DNA of 64,000 nucleotides from Drosophila pseudoobscura (taxonomy: Eukaryota; Arthropoda; Insecta; Diptera; Drosophilidae). Within the stretch, counting starts at the first letter, position 1; every line of letters starts with the position of its first letter. The stretch is taken from assembly GCF_009870125.1 (NCBI RefSeq), contig NC_046681.1, forward strand, positions 13,715,001-13,779,000, written 5' to 3'. The notes beneath the pieces were generated by a model that worked only from the letters and a program-made list of their open reading frames with translations, searched no databases and had not been told where the DNA came from. This document shows, piece by piece, positions 33,320-45,652 of the stretch. The translations under genes and the position numbers were made by a program.

Positions 33320-35065
33320 ATGCCCCAGGGCAGGCCGACCGTCCTGCAGCAGCTGCAGCAGTTGAAAAACGAGGAGCTCCTCCAGTTGTGTCGTGAATAT
33401 GGGTTAGTGGTGGCCCAGGTGTCGTTCATCAACCGGCGGCACGTGGAGCGGCGGCTGACGGTGGCGGTGATCGGGGATCGGGCCAGGGCCCGGGTACGGG
33501 AGCAGATCGCCAGGGAACGCGAGGAGCAGTACTCGCAGAATCCCTCCGGACGCTCCTCGGCATACAGGGAAATGCAGGCTTGGCGCCCGTCTTCTCCGCG
33601 TTGGATACGCTCTTCCACCTTTACATCTCCCTCGGTTCGCCTTCTGAGGCCCTCCGCCGTACCGGTCAGCCCGCGTCGCTCCGGAGCCACGCCACTGTTT
33701 CGTCGCAGGTTTCAGCGGCAGCCAGGACCTTCAATTTTGGATAGAGCTTTGTCCTCCGTCCAAGAGGCAAACTTATTCGGCTACCAGGTGCCCTCTCTGC
33801 TGTGGCGGTATGCCAGTAGGGGACTCGGATACAGGCCTCTACGCCCCGCACGTTTTCGCGGCGGCCAGGGAGAGGAAACGGTCGATCTGAGCCAGGAGCA
33901 GGGGCAGGAGCAGGAGAATCAATATCAATTAGAGGTTGAGAGCCGGTACTCGGAGGAGTCCCAAGATCAGTATGAGGCTCAATATCAAGAGGATGATCAG
34001 AGACTGTATGAAGAACGATATGAAGATGACGATCAAATGCAGTCTCGAAATCAGTATGAGGAGGATCAGAACGAAGAGCAATATCATGAATATGGGAATC
34101 AGAATGAATTCGAGGATGAGATGCCGTACACCGGGGAGCCATCGAGTTACGGAGCCACCGGCTATTACAGCCACGATAATCACGAAACTGTCTCCATGGC
34201 CGAGCAGTCGGAGGATCAGCGACTGCTGGAATTGCAGCTGCATAGCACCTACGGCGAGGACCGGCCCCAAGTATCCTTAAACTCCCCGCTTCCTTACAAT
34301 TTTCAAGAGCTGGCTCAACTGAATCTAATCGATCACCAGGATCGCATCGATCACCAGGATCCTATGCTACCAACTGCGCTCCGAATTAACCAACAACCCG
34401 ATGCCGAAAGCGATCCGGGGGAATATCTATCCTGCATAAGCTCGACATCTTCCTTTCACGATGCCATCGACCAGCCGGTGGGCATAGTCCGAGCCTTGCC
34501 CATGAAGAAGCGCTTCGACTGGTTCGGATGGATGAAGACCATCATGGCACCGCGGCCCAAGGGCCAGAACGAGCGCATCGACAAACGCGACCAGACTCGG
34601 GAATATAACCTGGACAGCGAGCGCGAGCTCGTCACCATCGACTATCTGAAGGAGGTCGATTCGAAGGCGGAGCTGGAGCTGGAGACACCACTGCTGGAGC
34701 TAATGAGTCGCCACGAGCTGAGGCAAAGCAGCGAAGAGGACGAAGACTCTATCGGCAGCCCTACCGATCTCCAACCCGGCTTCTTCCGTCAGATCTTCGA
34801 GCTGCTGTTTTGCGATCCGCAAGGCAGTCTGGACATAAAGAAGGTCAGTCGCAGCCTCTTCTGCTGTGGCGCGTCGCTCTTTCTTTATGTTTCCTTCAGA
34901 CTGATGCACTAAATGTGATTTTTGGGTCAGGGAATATTTAAATGGTCCGTCCTCTGGTTAGATGAGATTAAAGCTGGTTCGGAGTTCTTCAATCCTTGGC
35001 TTTTTATTGGGGGCATATGTTTTATTTTTGTGAATACTCTCCGCTTCCATCACTCAATAAATTAA
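33320..35065 (+). CDS. LEM-domain tail-anchored inner-nuclear-membrane-type protein
   Basis: LEM proteins bind BAF and link chromatin to the inner nuclear membrane. Exon 33320-34843 plus exon 34931-35065 (87 nt intron, AAG|GTCAGT to GGGTCAG) gives 552 residues. A LEM-like helix pair lies at about residues 14-50 (LKNEELLQLCREYGLVVA, then a basic HVERRL helix). Residues about 85-165 are Arg/Ser/Pro-rich; 210-290 is a Gln/Glu/Tyr/Asp-rich low-complexity tract. After the splice comes GIFKWSVLWLDEI and one membrane segment (PWLFIGGICFIFVNTLRF, about 530-547), then a short lumenal tail. This is the architecture of otefin and bocksbeutel. I recall a fourth fly LEM gene, CG3748, next to Eaat1 (CG3747), and take this as its orthologue. 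The frame is open upstream but has no earlier ATG. An unspliced form would end differently (see findings). Confidence 0.8.
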
Positions 35066-38000
35066 ACTACTTAATCATTCGGTCAAAATGCTTAATGCAG
35101 TCGTCTGCATATCTCTGTTGACTTTATTTTATAAGCAGATTGAGGCCCAAGGCCATGCATTACTCATACGCCACGTGTTGACGTCGTCTGCCAGCCAAAT
35201 TTGGCTTTTCGAGTCGGAACGGAAATGAAACTATAATTATATTTCAGCCAGAGCCTGTCGGCAGACCCTGCCAGAGCCTGCCAGAGCCTCAGTCTTCAGT
35301 CAGGCCAACTCTCGAGTGCCTTCGTGGCATCCAAATGGGATTGAATAAAAATGAGCCCTTAAAGACCTCGTTGTCGTTGACTTTCCGCTGTGGCTGTGGG
35401 TCCTCGAGGTGGGGAAATCTCATTGCTGTTGCACTGATGCGCAAACTTAATGACTTTCGGCAAATTGCCCAGCTCGGAGCCGGTCCTGCCCCATGCACTC
35501 GACTCGCTGCAGCTTCCGCTTGGCTCTCGGACCTGGACTCGGGCGCCCATTTGCCGTCAAGGTGTAGCCATAAATCTTCTTAAATGTCGTAGAATCAACA
35601 CAGCACGCCACTTGTATATGGCCCGATCTCAGCGCCAACCCAACAGCTATAACTAATTTACGCAGGTAACAGCAGGGGCTCCCCCTGCTGCTCCTCCTCC
35701 ACAGCTGAGAAGTCCTTCCGGGCACGTGATGAGGCTAAGCCGAAGGATGCACTTAGAGAAATGTCCTCACAGGAGAAGCAAAGTAAAGCGCCCTTAAGCT
35801 GGCTCTAAGGAAAGCTTCTGTTGGTAATTGATTCTCCATCAACTTATCCATAATTCAGTTACAAAGAACTGCCAAATTAATTGGGGATTGGGGCTTAAGT
35901 GAAAGTAAAACACCGACTCAACCATTGATTAAAGAAAAGCTCTTGCTGGATCGCCATTTCTCATAAATTCCGCCATATTTTCAGAGTCCCCCAGCCAAAA
36001 AAGGAAAGCAAACAGAATCTAATCAAATGCAATTGGCGTGTCGAAAATTCAGAGAGAGAGGGGAGACATAAATAAAACTTTGGCCATAAAACCGCACAGA
36101 GACAGAGAGACATAAAAGGCGCATAACAAATTTAAATGGCATAAACAATTGGCAACAAAGTAAACTCGCTTTGGCGAGTACCCCTACCTCCCTGCCTCCC
36201 TCGTCCATAGCTCTCTTTCCACTACAAATCGCACGGTTTTTGACTCTGGCCGAGATGCCAGACAATAAACATGTACAAAATCTGCAGCCATAAAATGGAA
36301 CATCTAAAAGTCGATTAGAGATCGGTGCGCCCCGCACAAATTGAGACATCGGTGGGTGGCCACATAAAGCAAAACTTTCAGTTTGTTTTCAGTTTTATGC
36401 CAATTCAATTTACCGGCAAATCGGCCTTACTGCAGCAGGACCTGTCCCGGCCTCAGAGGCGGAACCACAACCATCAAGGAGGACCCCTCCCACCCAACCA
36501 ATGCCAAGGACGGCAGTCGAAATAAACATAAAAAAGAACCATTTAATTTATATTCTCCCAACATTAAATGGCATTTTAATTTCTATGGAAGTCGTAAAAA
36601 GTCCCGAAATGTATTCCTCCTCCTCCCACAGCGACTCCCTGTCCCCGCAATCTTTCTCTCTTTTCATATTCATGTCTATAAATTTATTTAGCACTTTTTT
36701 CCATTTCTCAATTGCGTGCAAAAGATTTTTACATTTAATTCAATTTGGCATCTATTGGAAGGAGGGGGGCTGGCTGCAGGGCTACTTCGGAGGGTTCTTC
36801 GGAAGTCCAGTTACCGACGTGGGCGTGGTCGGTCCTGTCTGTTTCGTAGTCCTTGCGTGAAATACGGTCCATGCTACTTAGTGACCTCCATCTCCATCTC
36901 CATCGGCATCCCATCTCCCAAAGTTTCCATTTTCTACGGCACCGAAACTCTCCCAGTTCTCCCCCGTCTGCGGCACTGAAATCCGGTGGAAGCCCAAGCT
37001 AAATTACCGTTACAAATTTGCGCTACTTTGATGGTCTCCTGCCCGTACTGAGCTCCTGGCTCCTCCCGACCACCCGGCAATGTCATACAAAATTTATTCG
37101 CCTTACGTGACTTAGCCGCAAATCTTCGCTTAGTCGAGAGGTTCAAACAGTTCTGTTTCCTGTCCCCCGCCCGGCTGTTCCTGCTGGACAGATCTACTAG
37201 TTAGGGGACCCTCCTCGTGCTGATGCTGCTAATGGGTTTTCCCGAAGAAACTAAGGGCCAGCTCATGGTTCGTTGGGCAAGGTTTTACTAGGGGGAACAC
37301 ACTCTTAGGTTCGATTTCTCCTTTTAGATACAAAATGATGGTATACAAAAGGTTCCTTTGGAGGTTCAAGTTTATAGTATAGTTTTATAATACTTTGAAG
37401 GGCTTTTCTGTGAATTTATGAGCTTTCCAGTAGCACTATAGCATTAATTATGCTTTGCTTCTATTCCTTAGCTGAAATTTAAGTAGTTTCCAAATCCAAA
37501 AATTCAATGTGCGTCCAAATTTTCTATTCAAAGCCGAAGCCTCTCTTGTATGTTTTCATGGATGGAGTTTTCAACAACAAACTTTTCCCACTCTGAATGA
37601 AACAAGCTGCTCCCCGTTTCCCAGACAATTTTTGTGAGAATTGTTTGAGGGCAATTTAGCCAAAATAAAACTTTTACCAACACATCTTTGGCCTAATGAA
37701 GGCAGCTTCGAAAAAAATAAAAACAAAAGACCAACAAAAAGAAGAGAAAAAGAGATGACACGTCGGACAAAGAGCGAGTGAGATGCAGTTGATTTTGGGT
37801 TAAGGGTGGGGGTGTGGGTGGGGGTATGTGGAAAATGCAATTTTGTAATTGACTCGCATTCAGTCGTGCGGAAGATGTTTAGAGCTCTGGAATATGCGGC
37901 TGCCAAAATGCGACAAACGGATGCAATTTTGTGAAATATGCACGGAATAGTACGAGGGCTGTTAGCGATGCCAGGGAATTCACGAGTCAGCCCCCTGAAT

Positions 38001-41000
38001 CATCATCATCCAACCCAACTCCACTACACCCCACTGTACTCAGCGCATCTCAGCCCCAGAGTCGCAGACTCCCAGACACCCAGACAGAGATTGAAATGTC
38101 AACCCATTTACGAGCTACGAGCGGGGAGGGGGGAACTGGAGTCGTGTCCATGTCCATGTTCCATGAATGCTCCTGCTCCGGCTTCCTGTCTCTGTTCCCT
38201 GTCTATGTGCATGAGTGGAACATGTTTGTCAGATAGTTTTCGATACGATTTTTTATACCCGCTGCTTGTGGATTAAGGGGTAGATGCTGTTCATGAAGAT
38301 GTTTGTAACAACTCAAGACAAGCCAGAAAGTTGCCTTAAAAATACATATATAAAATGCTTATTATTATATCCAGAATCCCATAGAAAAAACGGGTATTTT
38401 CAAGTCTAAAGCAGGGAGTGCTTCCTCCTTTGGCCCCTTACTGCAGTTGTGCCACAGAATGTTGCCAAAATGTCGCACGAGTGTCGCCCGCATGTCTGAG
38501 CTGACTGTCGCGCCCGAATGCCGCTGACAGATGTTCCTTCAACCTTTGAACGGGCGGACAGGCGGACAGGAAACGTGAATAGTGAAGGAGTGGCCGTGTG
38601 GCCGTGGGGCCGTGGAACCGTGTGTCCGTCCGGTTCGTGTGCCCGTGCGATGAAGGTAGACAAACTGTTTGCCTTAACCGAGTACCTAATAGTTTTTATG
38701 TGCGGTTTTCGGTTGAGTTTTTACCTTTGCCCTGCCATAAACGGACAATTTGTGTAATGCATTTTGGCAGCTGCTCTCCGCCGCTGTCCAGACTCCGGAG
38801 AACTGTGAAACCAGAGGCGACAGCGTTATGGGTCCATGTCCGGGAAGGAAGTCGTTCAGATATATGCAGTTGCCATTTTTTTATGCTACCCGTTTTTTTT
38901 TTTTCGGGAAGAGATGGGAAAAGTTTGCACATAACATGTTTACATATCGACATTTGCCTGTTACACGGCTAGTACACAGTGCACTGTACAGTGCGTTTCA
39001 TAGATGTATAGTCTGTTGAGTCATCAATATATTGGAAATGTGTTCAATAAAAGCAGATTTTTGGTGCAATTCACACTAAAAAAAGAGTTAAAGGATTTAT
39101 TTTTGTGATCGATTTTCATTGGTGATTTATCGACAAAGTATTGTACCGAAACACCACCGATTAATATCTTTTTTTTTGCAAAAAAGTTGCCCAACAATTA
39201 TCAGAATTTTTTCGACATGTCCCTGCTTTATTTTTTTAGAGCGCACTGTATTTTGGCCATTTTGTGGCTTTGATTTCAGCTTTTGCCAGTTTGAAATTGC
39301 ATTTTAGAAGAAATATCATAACAGGTATTACAGGATATTCATATTCATTTGAATAAATACAAACATTGCCGAGTAGATCAGAGCAGATGGAATTTGATTC
39401 GCAAAGAATGTGGTCTGAGGGATGGTTATTCAATTTTAATATTTTTAATGGATTCCGTCAACCATAATTTTGGGAGGCTTTAAAACGGGTAAAATCGCCC
39501 TTTAAATGTTGTACTTTTTGGCAAAGTTTGGAAAAATACAAACTGCATTTAATCAACAGCAAAAGTTGGCCCAAAGTCCAATCATCAAGTGAGCCAAATT
39601 ACTTGCTCAATCTGCTTACAATTAATGCCTCTTCTCTGCTCTACCCACCCACCGATTCAGCTGAACAAATGCTCACTTAACCAACTTGAACTCAAACAAA
39701 ACAAATAACATTTCGCCCAGAGTTTTCCTAATTAATAAGAAGAAAAAAACGATACGAGACGAAACGAAAGGAAAGTAAGGCAAAGGAAGGAAACGCAGGG
39801 CAGGACTGGGCTTCAACCCGTCTACTCAACAAATGTTTTTCTTTTCTTCTTTTTTGTTGCTGCAAATGTCAACAATTAATTTGCAGGCAAAAATATGCGC
39901 AGTCGTTCTCGCAGTGCAAATAAACGGGAGGCCCACGAAAATGGGCAGAAAAGGTGCACGATGTCCACTCCACCGATGATGCTTTTCCCGCCTTCAGTAG
40001 GCGTCTCTGCTTCCCATCGGTGGCATGCCTAACGTGCCACAGCAGCTAAAAGCAAAGGCAAAAGCAGAAGCACAGAGATGAGGTGCTCAGGCAATTAATG
40101 TGGAAATTCGGAGAGCCAGTAGAAGATGAGATGTGGCATACAGCAGGTGGCAGGCTCCAGAGTGCAGACTCCCATCCGGTGGGTGCCCATAATGAAGTCG
40201 ATTGGAAGTTGGAATAATTTGAGTTTATGTTTGAGTTTCCGTCGAAAGGGGGGCAAGGGGGAAGTAGTGTGTTTTTAGGAAATTAACAAATGTGAATATA
40301 AAATTCAATTACCATTCAAATGATGGCGCACGTGTGGCGTATGCTTGATATTTTATTTGCTTTTCTTTGGCCCATCCCCCCCCTCAGCCCCAAGTAGATG
40401 GTTAATTATTCAATTGTTTAGATTGTTGCCTATTCACATTTTGGGGTTCAGAACAAAGGTGAACCATGAATATTTCATTTAGGGTCTTACCGGTGTCTTT
40501 TTCTTTAAAATTTGATCAAGTGGCTGGGCACTTGAGCCTAAATAATAGAGACGCCCCATCATGTGGCCATCATGTCCGGTGTTGTCTGGGCCATTTCAGC
40601 AGGAGGCTCAAAGCTGGAGCCAGGAGTCAGGAGTCAGGAGCCAGTTTCCCTTTCATTTGCATGTCCTTCCTGTGGATACAAGACCGTCGTTTCTCGCTTC
40701 TGTCAGATGTGTTTGATTGATTTGTTGGGCAATTTGCTGGCGCCTGTTCGAGGCTCGGGGTTCGAGGAGTTTCTCTTCGAATCCTGTTGAATCTGGAATC
40801 GTTTTGCTGCCACATTCATGCATGATTTATGTCTGAACATATCATAAAGTTGCCCTTCCCCATGGACTTATTGAGAGTGGGATAGCAGATTTGATTGAAC
40901 TTAAGGGACGCCACTGGTCGAATCAATCACCGACTTAATGGCTTATTGTGAATAATATATTCTCCCATTGCCATTGAACTTGTCCCGTGGCCGATCAATC

Positions 41001-42366
41001 AAGTGTCAGTCTGCGCGCTAATTAGATGAATATGTTGCTCAACAATTGGCCCAACAATCCTCACAATCCCAGCAATTGTTGGCTTACCAAACTAATACGG
41101 CTGGTGTGTGGGCCTGAGGCGGAGTGCTCTCTGGGAGGTGGACAATAGATACATCTATTGTTATGCTCAACATTGCTCCCTCATTAAAGTTCTCATAATC
41201 ACCCGCTGATGATGACACCCATTATGCCGCTTTTCGCTTGCCTTTCCTTTGCTCGTTTCAAGCTTTATCCTCGCTTCCGCTTTTGACCCGGCTAATTGGC
41301 CAGCATTTGCCAGAGAATTAAATGTTTGCCATTTCCCATTTTCCAGATTGCAGCTGTAGCAGCAGCAGCATCAGCAGGGAAATGCAAGCGGGTGGAGATG
41401 GGGGGATGGGGATGGGGATAGGGATATTTTTTCACTCTGTTGGTGTTGTTGTGCTTTCCGGACGAATGCCTGCGCTGTCAATAAAGCAAATTGACAACTG
41501 ATTAACCGACAGTCAGAGTCTGACTCTGAGTCCGAGCACAAAGTCCTTGGGGAATGTCGGGGACGAAGCAATTACAGCGATAGATATTTGATTATTAACA
41601 GTTGAACGATTGCCAGTCGATTGGGGAGGCAGAGCACTTGACTCTGTCAATCGAACCGGTTCCCGAGTGTAAGGCAAGGACTTTTGCAATTGATGGTGCA
41701 TAATTATCCCCCAGATGGGCCCCATGTGCCACACTCCGTGTCGTATGCGCAATGTTAATTGATTCTGGCCAAGGCTAAGGCTGAGGAGTCTCGGCCTCTG
41801 CAACTTATGGCTGACAATCGAATGAACAAAGCCAAAGCTAATTGAAGCCAGGCGACACATTTCTTTGACCCTTATTGAACTTTTCTGCCCCTGATTTCCC
41901 TTGTTTTTCTTTTGCGAATGCAAACAAAGGCCAGAGAAAGAAGCAGCACTGATTGATTGGGTTTGTGTTACATCAGAAGGCAGCAGACGGCAAGGAAGCA
42001 TTCTATTCAGTTAATGGATCAATGGCTTTTTGTTTAGTTTGTCGTCGACATGCTCGTGTACACTCACTCACCTACCTTTCCCCTTTCCAGTGACCAATCA
42101 CTCCTACCGATTGGCAGAAGGCAAAGTCTTGTCTTTTAATTACAGCACGGGATTTAATTGAGAAGAAAATAAAGCAACGTATTGAAGATAGCAAGATTCT
42201 ACGTATTTAGTTTGCTTTCCTGTATAAGTCAGCTTCCCCCTTATAGAATATCATTCTACTTCTGAAACTCGTAGAGCTAACATCGATTCACATTCGATCC
42301 ACAAACAAAACTTAGATATACATATATTTTCCATCGAATTGAATTGCTTTCAGCGCAACAATCAAC
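35066..42366. other. 7.3 kb intergenic region, no convincing gene
   Basis: No open frame here has splice support, domain motifs or even length beyond chance. The AT-rich, A/T-tract DNA contains a DINE-like fragment near 38250-38400 (TTTTTTATACCCGCTGCTTG, weak), a few CAGC and GGGGAT tracts (41345-41425) and many short AAT/TTA runs. It may hold distal regulatory elements of Eaat1 or of the genes at 42-43 kb. Confidence 0.4.
38247..38400 (+). mobile_element. Possible DINE-1 5' end fragment
   Basis: It begins CGATTTTTTATACCCGCTGC and is followed by GTTTGTAACAACTCAAGAC, resembling the first 100 bases of DINE-1 elements. No internal core (TTGATCAGCATCAATAG) follows, so this is at most a short remnant. 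Confidence is low. Confidence 0.25.
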
Positions 42367-42768
42367 ATGGATATTCCCCAAGTGGATATGTTGGCTGTTT
42401 CGAAGAACAGTCGCGTTCAGCGTAAGTTGATTCTGGGTTATGTGATTCCTGGCCTCAATGGCGTGGACTATGCCGATGTCAGCCGAATCGATGGGTTCTA
42501 TCTGGATTGCCAGAAGTATCGCGACTACTATCGCGATCCGTACGGCAAAATGCCCAAGCCGGAGAGGTTCCGCCAGTATCAGGGCAAGTGCGGCGTCAGG
42601 CTGGATAATTCTCAGGGGGATATGTTGCTGCCCCCTCGATCGAGTGTCGAGCGCCTGCCCATTGTCTATCCTGTTGACTACGGCCACCCAATGGACTCGA
42701 GCAAGAGCTACAGGACATTATTGACGGGCATCTACAATCCCATCACGCACTCCGGATTCAAGCGATAG
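42367..42768 (+). CDS. Intronless 133-residue protein, tandem paralogue 1
   Basis: I do not recognise this family by name. The single-exon frame encodes 133 residues with no signal peptide or membrane segment. It is rich in Tyr, Arg, Asp and Pro, with the striking block DCQKYRDYYRDPYGKMPKP, then ERFRQYQGKCGVRLD and a C-terminus with KSYRTLLTG and FKR. By my count it is identical to its downstream neighbour at 88 of 133 positions with no gaps, so the two are a tandem duplication under protein-level constraint. The Tyr/Pro-rich, short-motif style recalls sperm axonemal (microtubule inner) proteins and a testis role is a guess. An AATAAA follows at about 42850. Its start ATG is the first in the frame. 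Confidence 0.8.
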   Translation: MDIPQVDMLAVSKNSRVQRKLILGYVIPGLNGVDYADVSRIDGFYLDCQKYRDYYRDPYGKMPKPERFRQYQGKCGVRLDNSQGDMLLPPRSSVERLPIVYPVDYGHPMDSSKSYRTLLTGIYNPITHSGFKR

Positions 42769-43272
42769 ATGTCTCGAATCGCGCCTGGAACTACTAGTTA
42801 TGATTAAGGGTTACAATTTTAGACAACGGATTAAATGTTAAAATTAAAGAAAAATAAAAAAAAGTTCAAGTCTACATTTAATTATATTTGTATTAATGTT
42901 GTTTTAATGTTAAGCTATGAAGACTTTTGAGATAGTTTATCTGTAGAGCGATAGTGTATTGTGAAGATCTTAGAAGCAATAAATGCTTCGAGGGCCAAAT
43001 AAAGAAGTTTTCGATGCTTAGATCCAGCATCAGCTTGGCTGGGTGCTTTATTTTATTTGTTTTTGCTGTACGTTGAGTACAACGCTTTTCGGCATGAAGG
43101 AGGCCCTTACTTCACCCTTCATATACTCCCCTCAGATCTCATTCAAACAGACAAACCCCTAGGGTACACATCGTTTGCACACATTGAAAATTCTGATCCG
43201 CATAACAAACAAAAATATAAATAAATAAATATACCTTAAACCACTCAATTTTAACAAAAAAAAACAATCAAA

Positions 43273-43674
43273 ATGATTATCCCTGAAGTTGATATGTTGG
43301 CTGTATCGAAGAACAGTCGTGTTCAGCGTGCTGCCTCGGCGGGCTATGTTCTACCTGGTCTCAAACTGGTGGATTATGGAGGTTTGGACCGAGTCGATCG
43401 ATACTATAATGATTGCCAGGACTATCGGGATTACTATCGCGATCCGTATAACAAAATACACAAGCCGGAGAGGTTCCGTCACTACCAGGGCAAATGCGGC
43501 ATCAGGTTGGACAAATCTTTGAATGATTTGATGCTGCCACCTGTGTGGCGCGTGGAGCGCAAGCCCATTGTCTATCCGATTGAGTATGGCATCCAAATGG
43601 ACATGGACAAGAGCTACAGAACCCTGCTGACGGGTACTCATAGTGCCACTACACACACGGCCTTCAAGCGTTAG
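43273..43674 (+). CDS. Intronless 133-residue protein, tandem paralogue 2
   Basis: The partner of the gene 500 bases upstream, same length and same ends (MIIPEVDMLAVSKNSRVQR … FKR). The shared core DYRDYYRDPYNK, HKPERFRHYQGKCGIRLD and RKPIVYP is conserved while flanking residues vary, and the middle VDRYYNDCQDYRDYY keeps the Tyr-rich pattern. The two paralogues differ in regions such as residues 18-21 (KLIL versus AASA) and 120-131. Upstream is an A-rich leader (AACAATCAAAATG). No introns. Function unknown; same caveats as for paralogue 1. Confidence 0.8.
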   Translation: MIIPEVDMLAVSKNSRVQRAASAGYVLPGLKLVDYGGLDRVDRYYNDCQDYRDYYRDPYNKIHKPERFRHYQGKCGIRLDKSLNDLMLPPVWRVERKPIVYPIEYGIQMDMDKSYRTLLTGTHSATTHTAFKR

Positions 43675-45113
43675 ATGCTCGAATGAACTCTTGGACTGCT
43701 ACTTGGATGAGAACTTTGAACTACTACTAGGATGAGAACCGAACCGAATACGAGACTGGACAATGGAATTAATAAGCATTTAGGCGGAATAATTAAATAA
43801 TTCTAGTCTAACTCTGGTGTTTGTTGTGTCTTAGAGGGGATGGTATAGTCTGAGGGGTGTCGTTGTCTTGATTTACTTTCCTTGGGTTCCACTTCCCCCC
43901 CTCGCTTTGTGGCATTTTCTACTCCTACAGACATCCTTTATGTGGCATCTGTTTAGTAAAAGATTCTCAACTAAAAATCGCTCCTGTTTGTCTCCTGTCT
44001 GGCGCTGTCTCTGCCTCTGTGCCTGTCGTCCCATGCCTGTCAGGGGGTGCGCTTTTCACCCGCTTGCCGGCGTGCAAATTGCTAATGAATTTAATTCCCT
44101 CCACGACAGAGACACACGCACACGACACACACGCGACACACCCAGAGAGAGAGATGGGAAAAATGCGCCAGAAACGGTGACAGGGTTGCCAGCACATCTG
44201 ATCTAGGCGACAAGTGAACTTTGTCTCTTGTCGGGAAATCTAACGGACAACGTGCACACAGCACACAATAACAATAACAGCTTGTTATTCGCGTACTCTT
44301 CCGCCGAGAGGGTATAACGTTGCCCAAGGGAGGTTTGTAACCCCGGAGGGGGATGGCCTCCAAGGAGATCTTCTTTAAGGGTATCTGCAGCTTCTGTTTC
44401 CCTTTTCTTTCGTGTTGATTCCAATGCAGCACAGCAGTGCTGTGTACAGAAGAGTTTTAATTTGTGTTGGGACCTGCATATTAAGTAAGCTGCCAGCCAG
44501 CCAGCCAGCCACAGAGGCATTGCTAGCGCTCCTATTCATGGTCATGTTCATGTTCCTCCTTTTGCTGATTGAGGGGGCGGGGCATGCCATTCGATCCGCA
44601 TCGATATGGTCACACTCGAGTCCACAGGGAGGTGCCCCTGATTAAGTATGCGCCGTGTGTGTGTATGAAAACTGCACAAAATGCAAATTGGCGCAAGTGT
44701 CAGAGATTATAGTCGATACTATCGCACCTCCTGCACGCATCGCGGACTCCGAATTTTGTATTTTGGCAGCATGGTAGCACATACATATATAATTTTGTTT
44801 TGCGAACAACTCAATTTTCATCAGCATAAATCAAAGCGCGGACACTGCAGTTTATTTGCATGACAGTCGCAGAAAAAAATATCCACATAAATTGCCTTGG
44901 CGAAAATCTATTCAAACTTTGCAGACAAATCATATTTTCCACGGTCAAACTTTTTCTAACCTCCCCCCCACCGCCCTTTTACTCCATTCAACTTTGTTGT
45001 TAAATTGCAAATCTCAGATGGAAACTTTTTTTCGCAGAGCTGTAGGAATGTTTCGGGGGATTACAGACATCAGACAACAGACATCAACGGGCCATAAATA
45101 TTGGTATTTATAC

Positions 45114-45426
45114 TTAGAATTCGTGATGTTTCAGGCAGTTTAAAACACAGTGCATTCCGGACTCGAAAAAGTTGTTGGTTGCTTGACAGCCGCCGAAGAT
45201 GAAGGACTCGCACTGCCGGTTGACCCTGTCGAAGCGCCACATCTCGAATTCCCCCTTGCACGGCCCAGTCTCGGTCGGTGTGTCATCGCACTTCTCTATT
45301 AGAACACCAATATTCTTCATCCAAATTATTAAATTGCTTTTGGACCATCTTACTTGCATTGTAGGCCCAGGCGCCAGCCAGAAGGGAGAGCACCAGGAAA
45401 AGAGACAGCCAGCCGGATGATTTCAT
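45114..45426 (-). CDS. Secreted single-domain Kunitz (BPTI) protein
   Basis: Exon 45426-45354 encodes a signal peptide (MKSSGWLSLFLVLSLLAGAWA), and exon 45295-45114 the rest, with a 57 nt intron; the product is 84 residues. The mature chain has six cysteines in the Kunitz pattern (KKCDDTPTETGPC, KGEFEMWRFDRVNRQC, ESFIFGGC, then the HC and NC cysteines). The residue after the second cysteine, the P1 site, is Lys, and the FGGC block is conserved, so a trypsin-like protease inhibitor is the expected role. Such short secreted Kunitz proteins in Drosophila include seminal-fluid proteins; whether this one is testis/accessory gland, salivary or hemolymph cannot be told. No further gene is seen upstream within 500 bases. 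Confidence 0.85.
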
Positions 45427-45596
45427 GATTGTGGTTGCAGTTCCTGTTTTTGTGATCCTCCTAGCCTATTTACTCTGTTGGATACGGCTGTGCTGTAACG
45501 AAGCCCCAGGTTTAACGCAGGTTTTACGCAATGATTTTATTTGTTTGAGGTTTAGTTCAAAGATGGGGCACAGAGGGTTCGTTCTGCTTTCCTTGT

Positions 45597-45652
45597 AGTG
45601 TTGGGTAAACATTGTTCAATTTAGTGTTGGGTAAACATCCTTCAATTTACCG
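45597..45652 (+). repeat. Two-unit tandem repeat
   Basis: GTGTTGGGTAAACATTGTTC and GTGTTGGGTAAACATCCTTC follow each other, each continuing AATTTA, so a unit of about 28 bases is present twice. It sits in noncoding DNA just upstream of the Kunitz gene. Confidence 0.6.

Noticed and set aside
33256-34270. Three overlapping minus-strand frames
   Set aside because: They are shadows of the long LEM-gene exon.
40740-40800. GGTTCGAG-like words resembling a tRNA B box
   Set aside because: No acceptor-stem pairing or A box at the right distance was seen.
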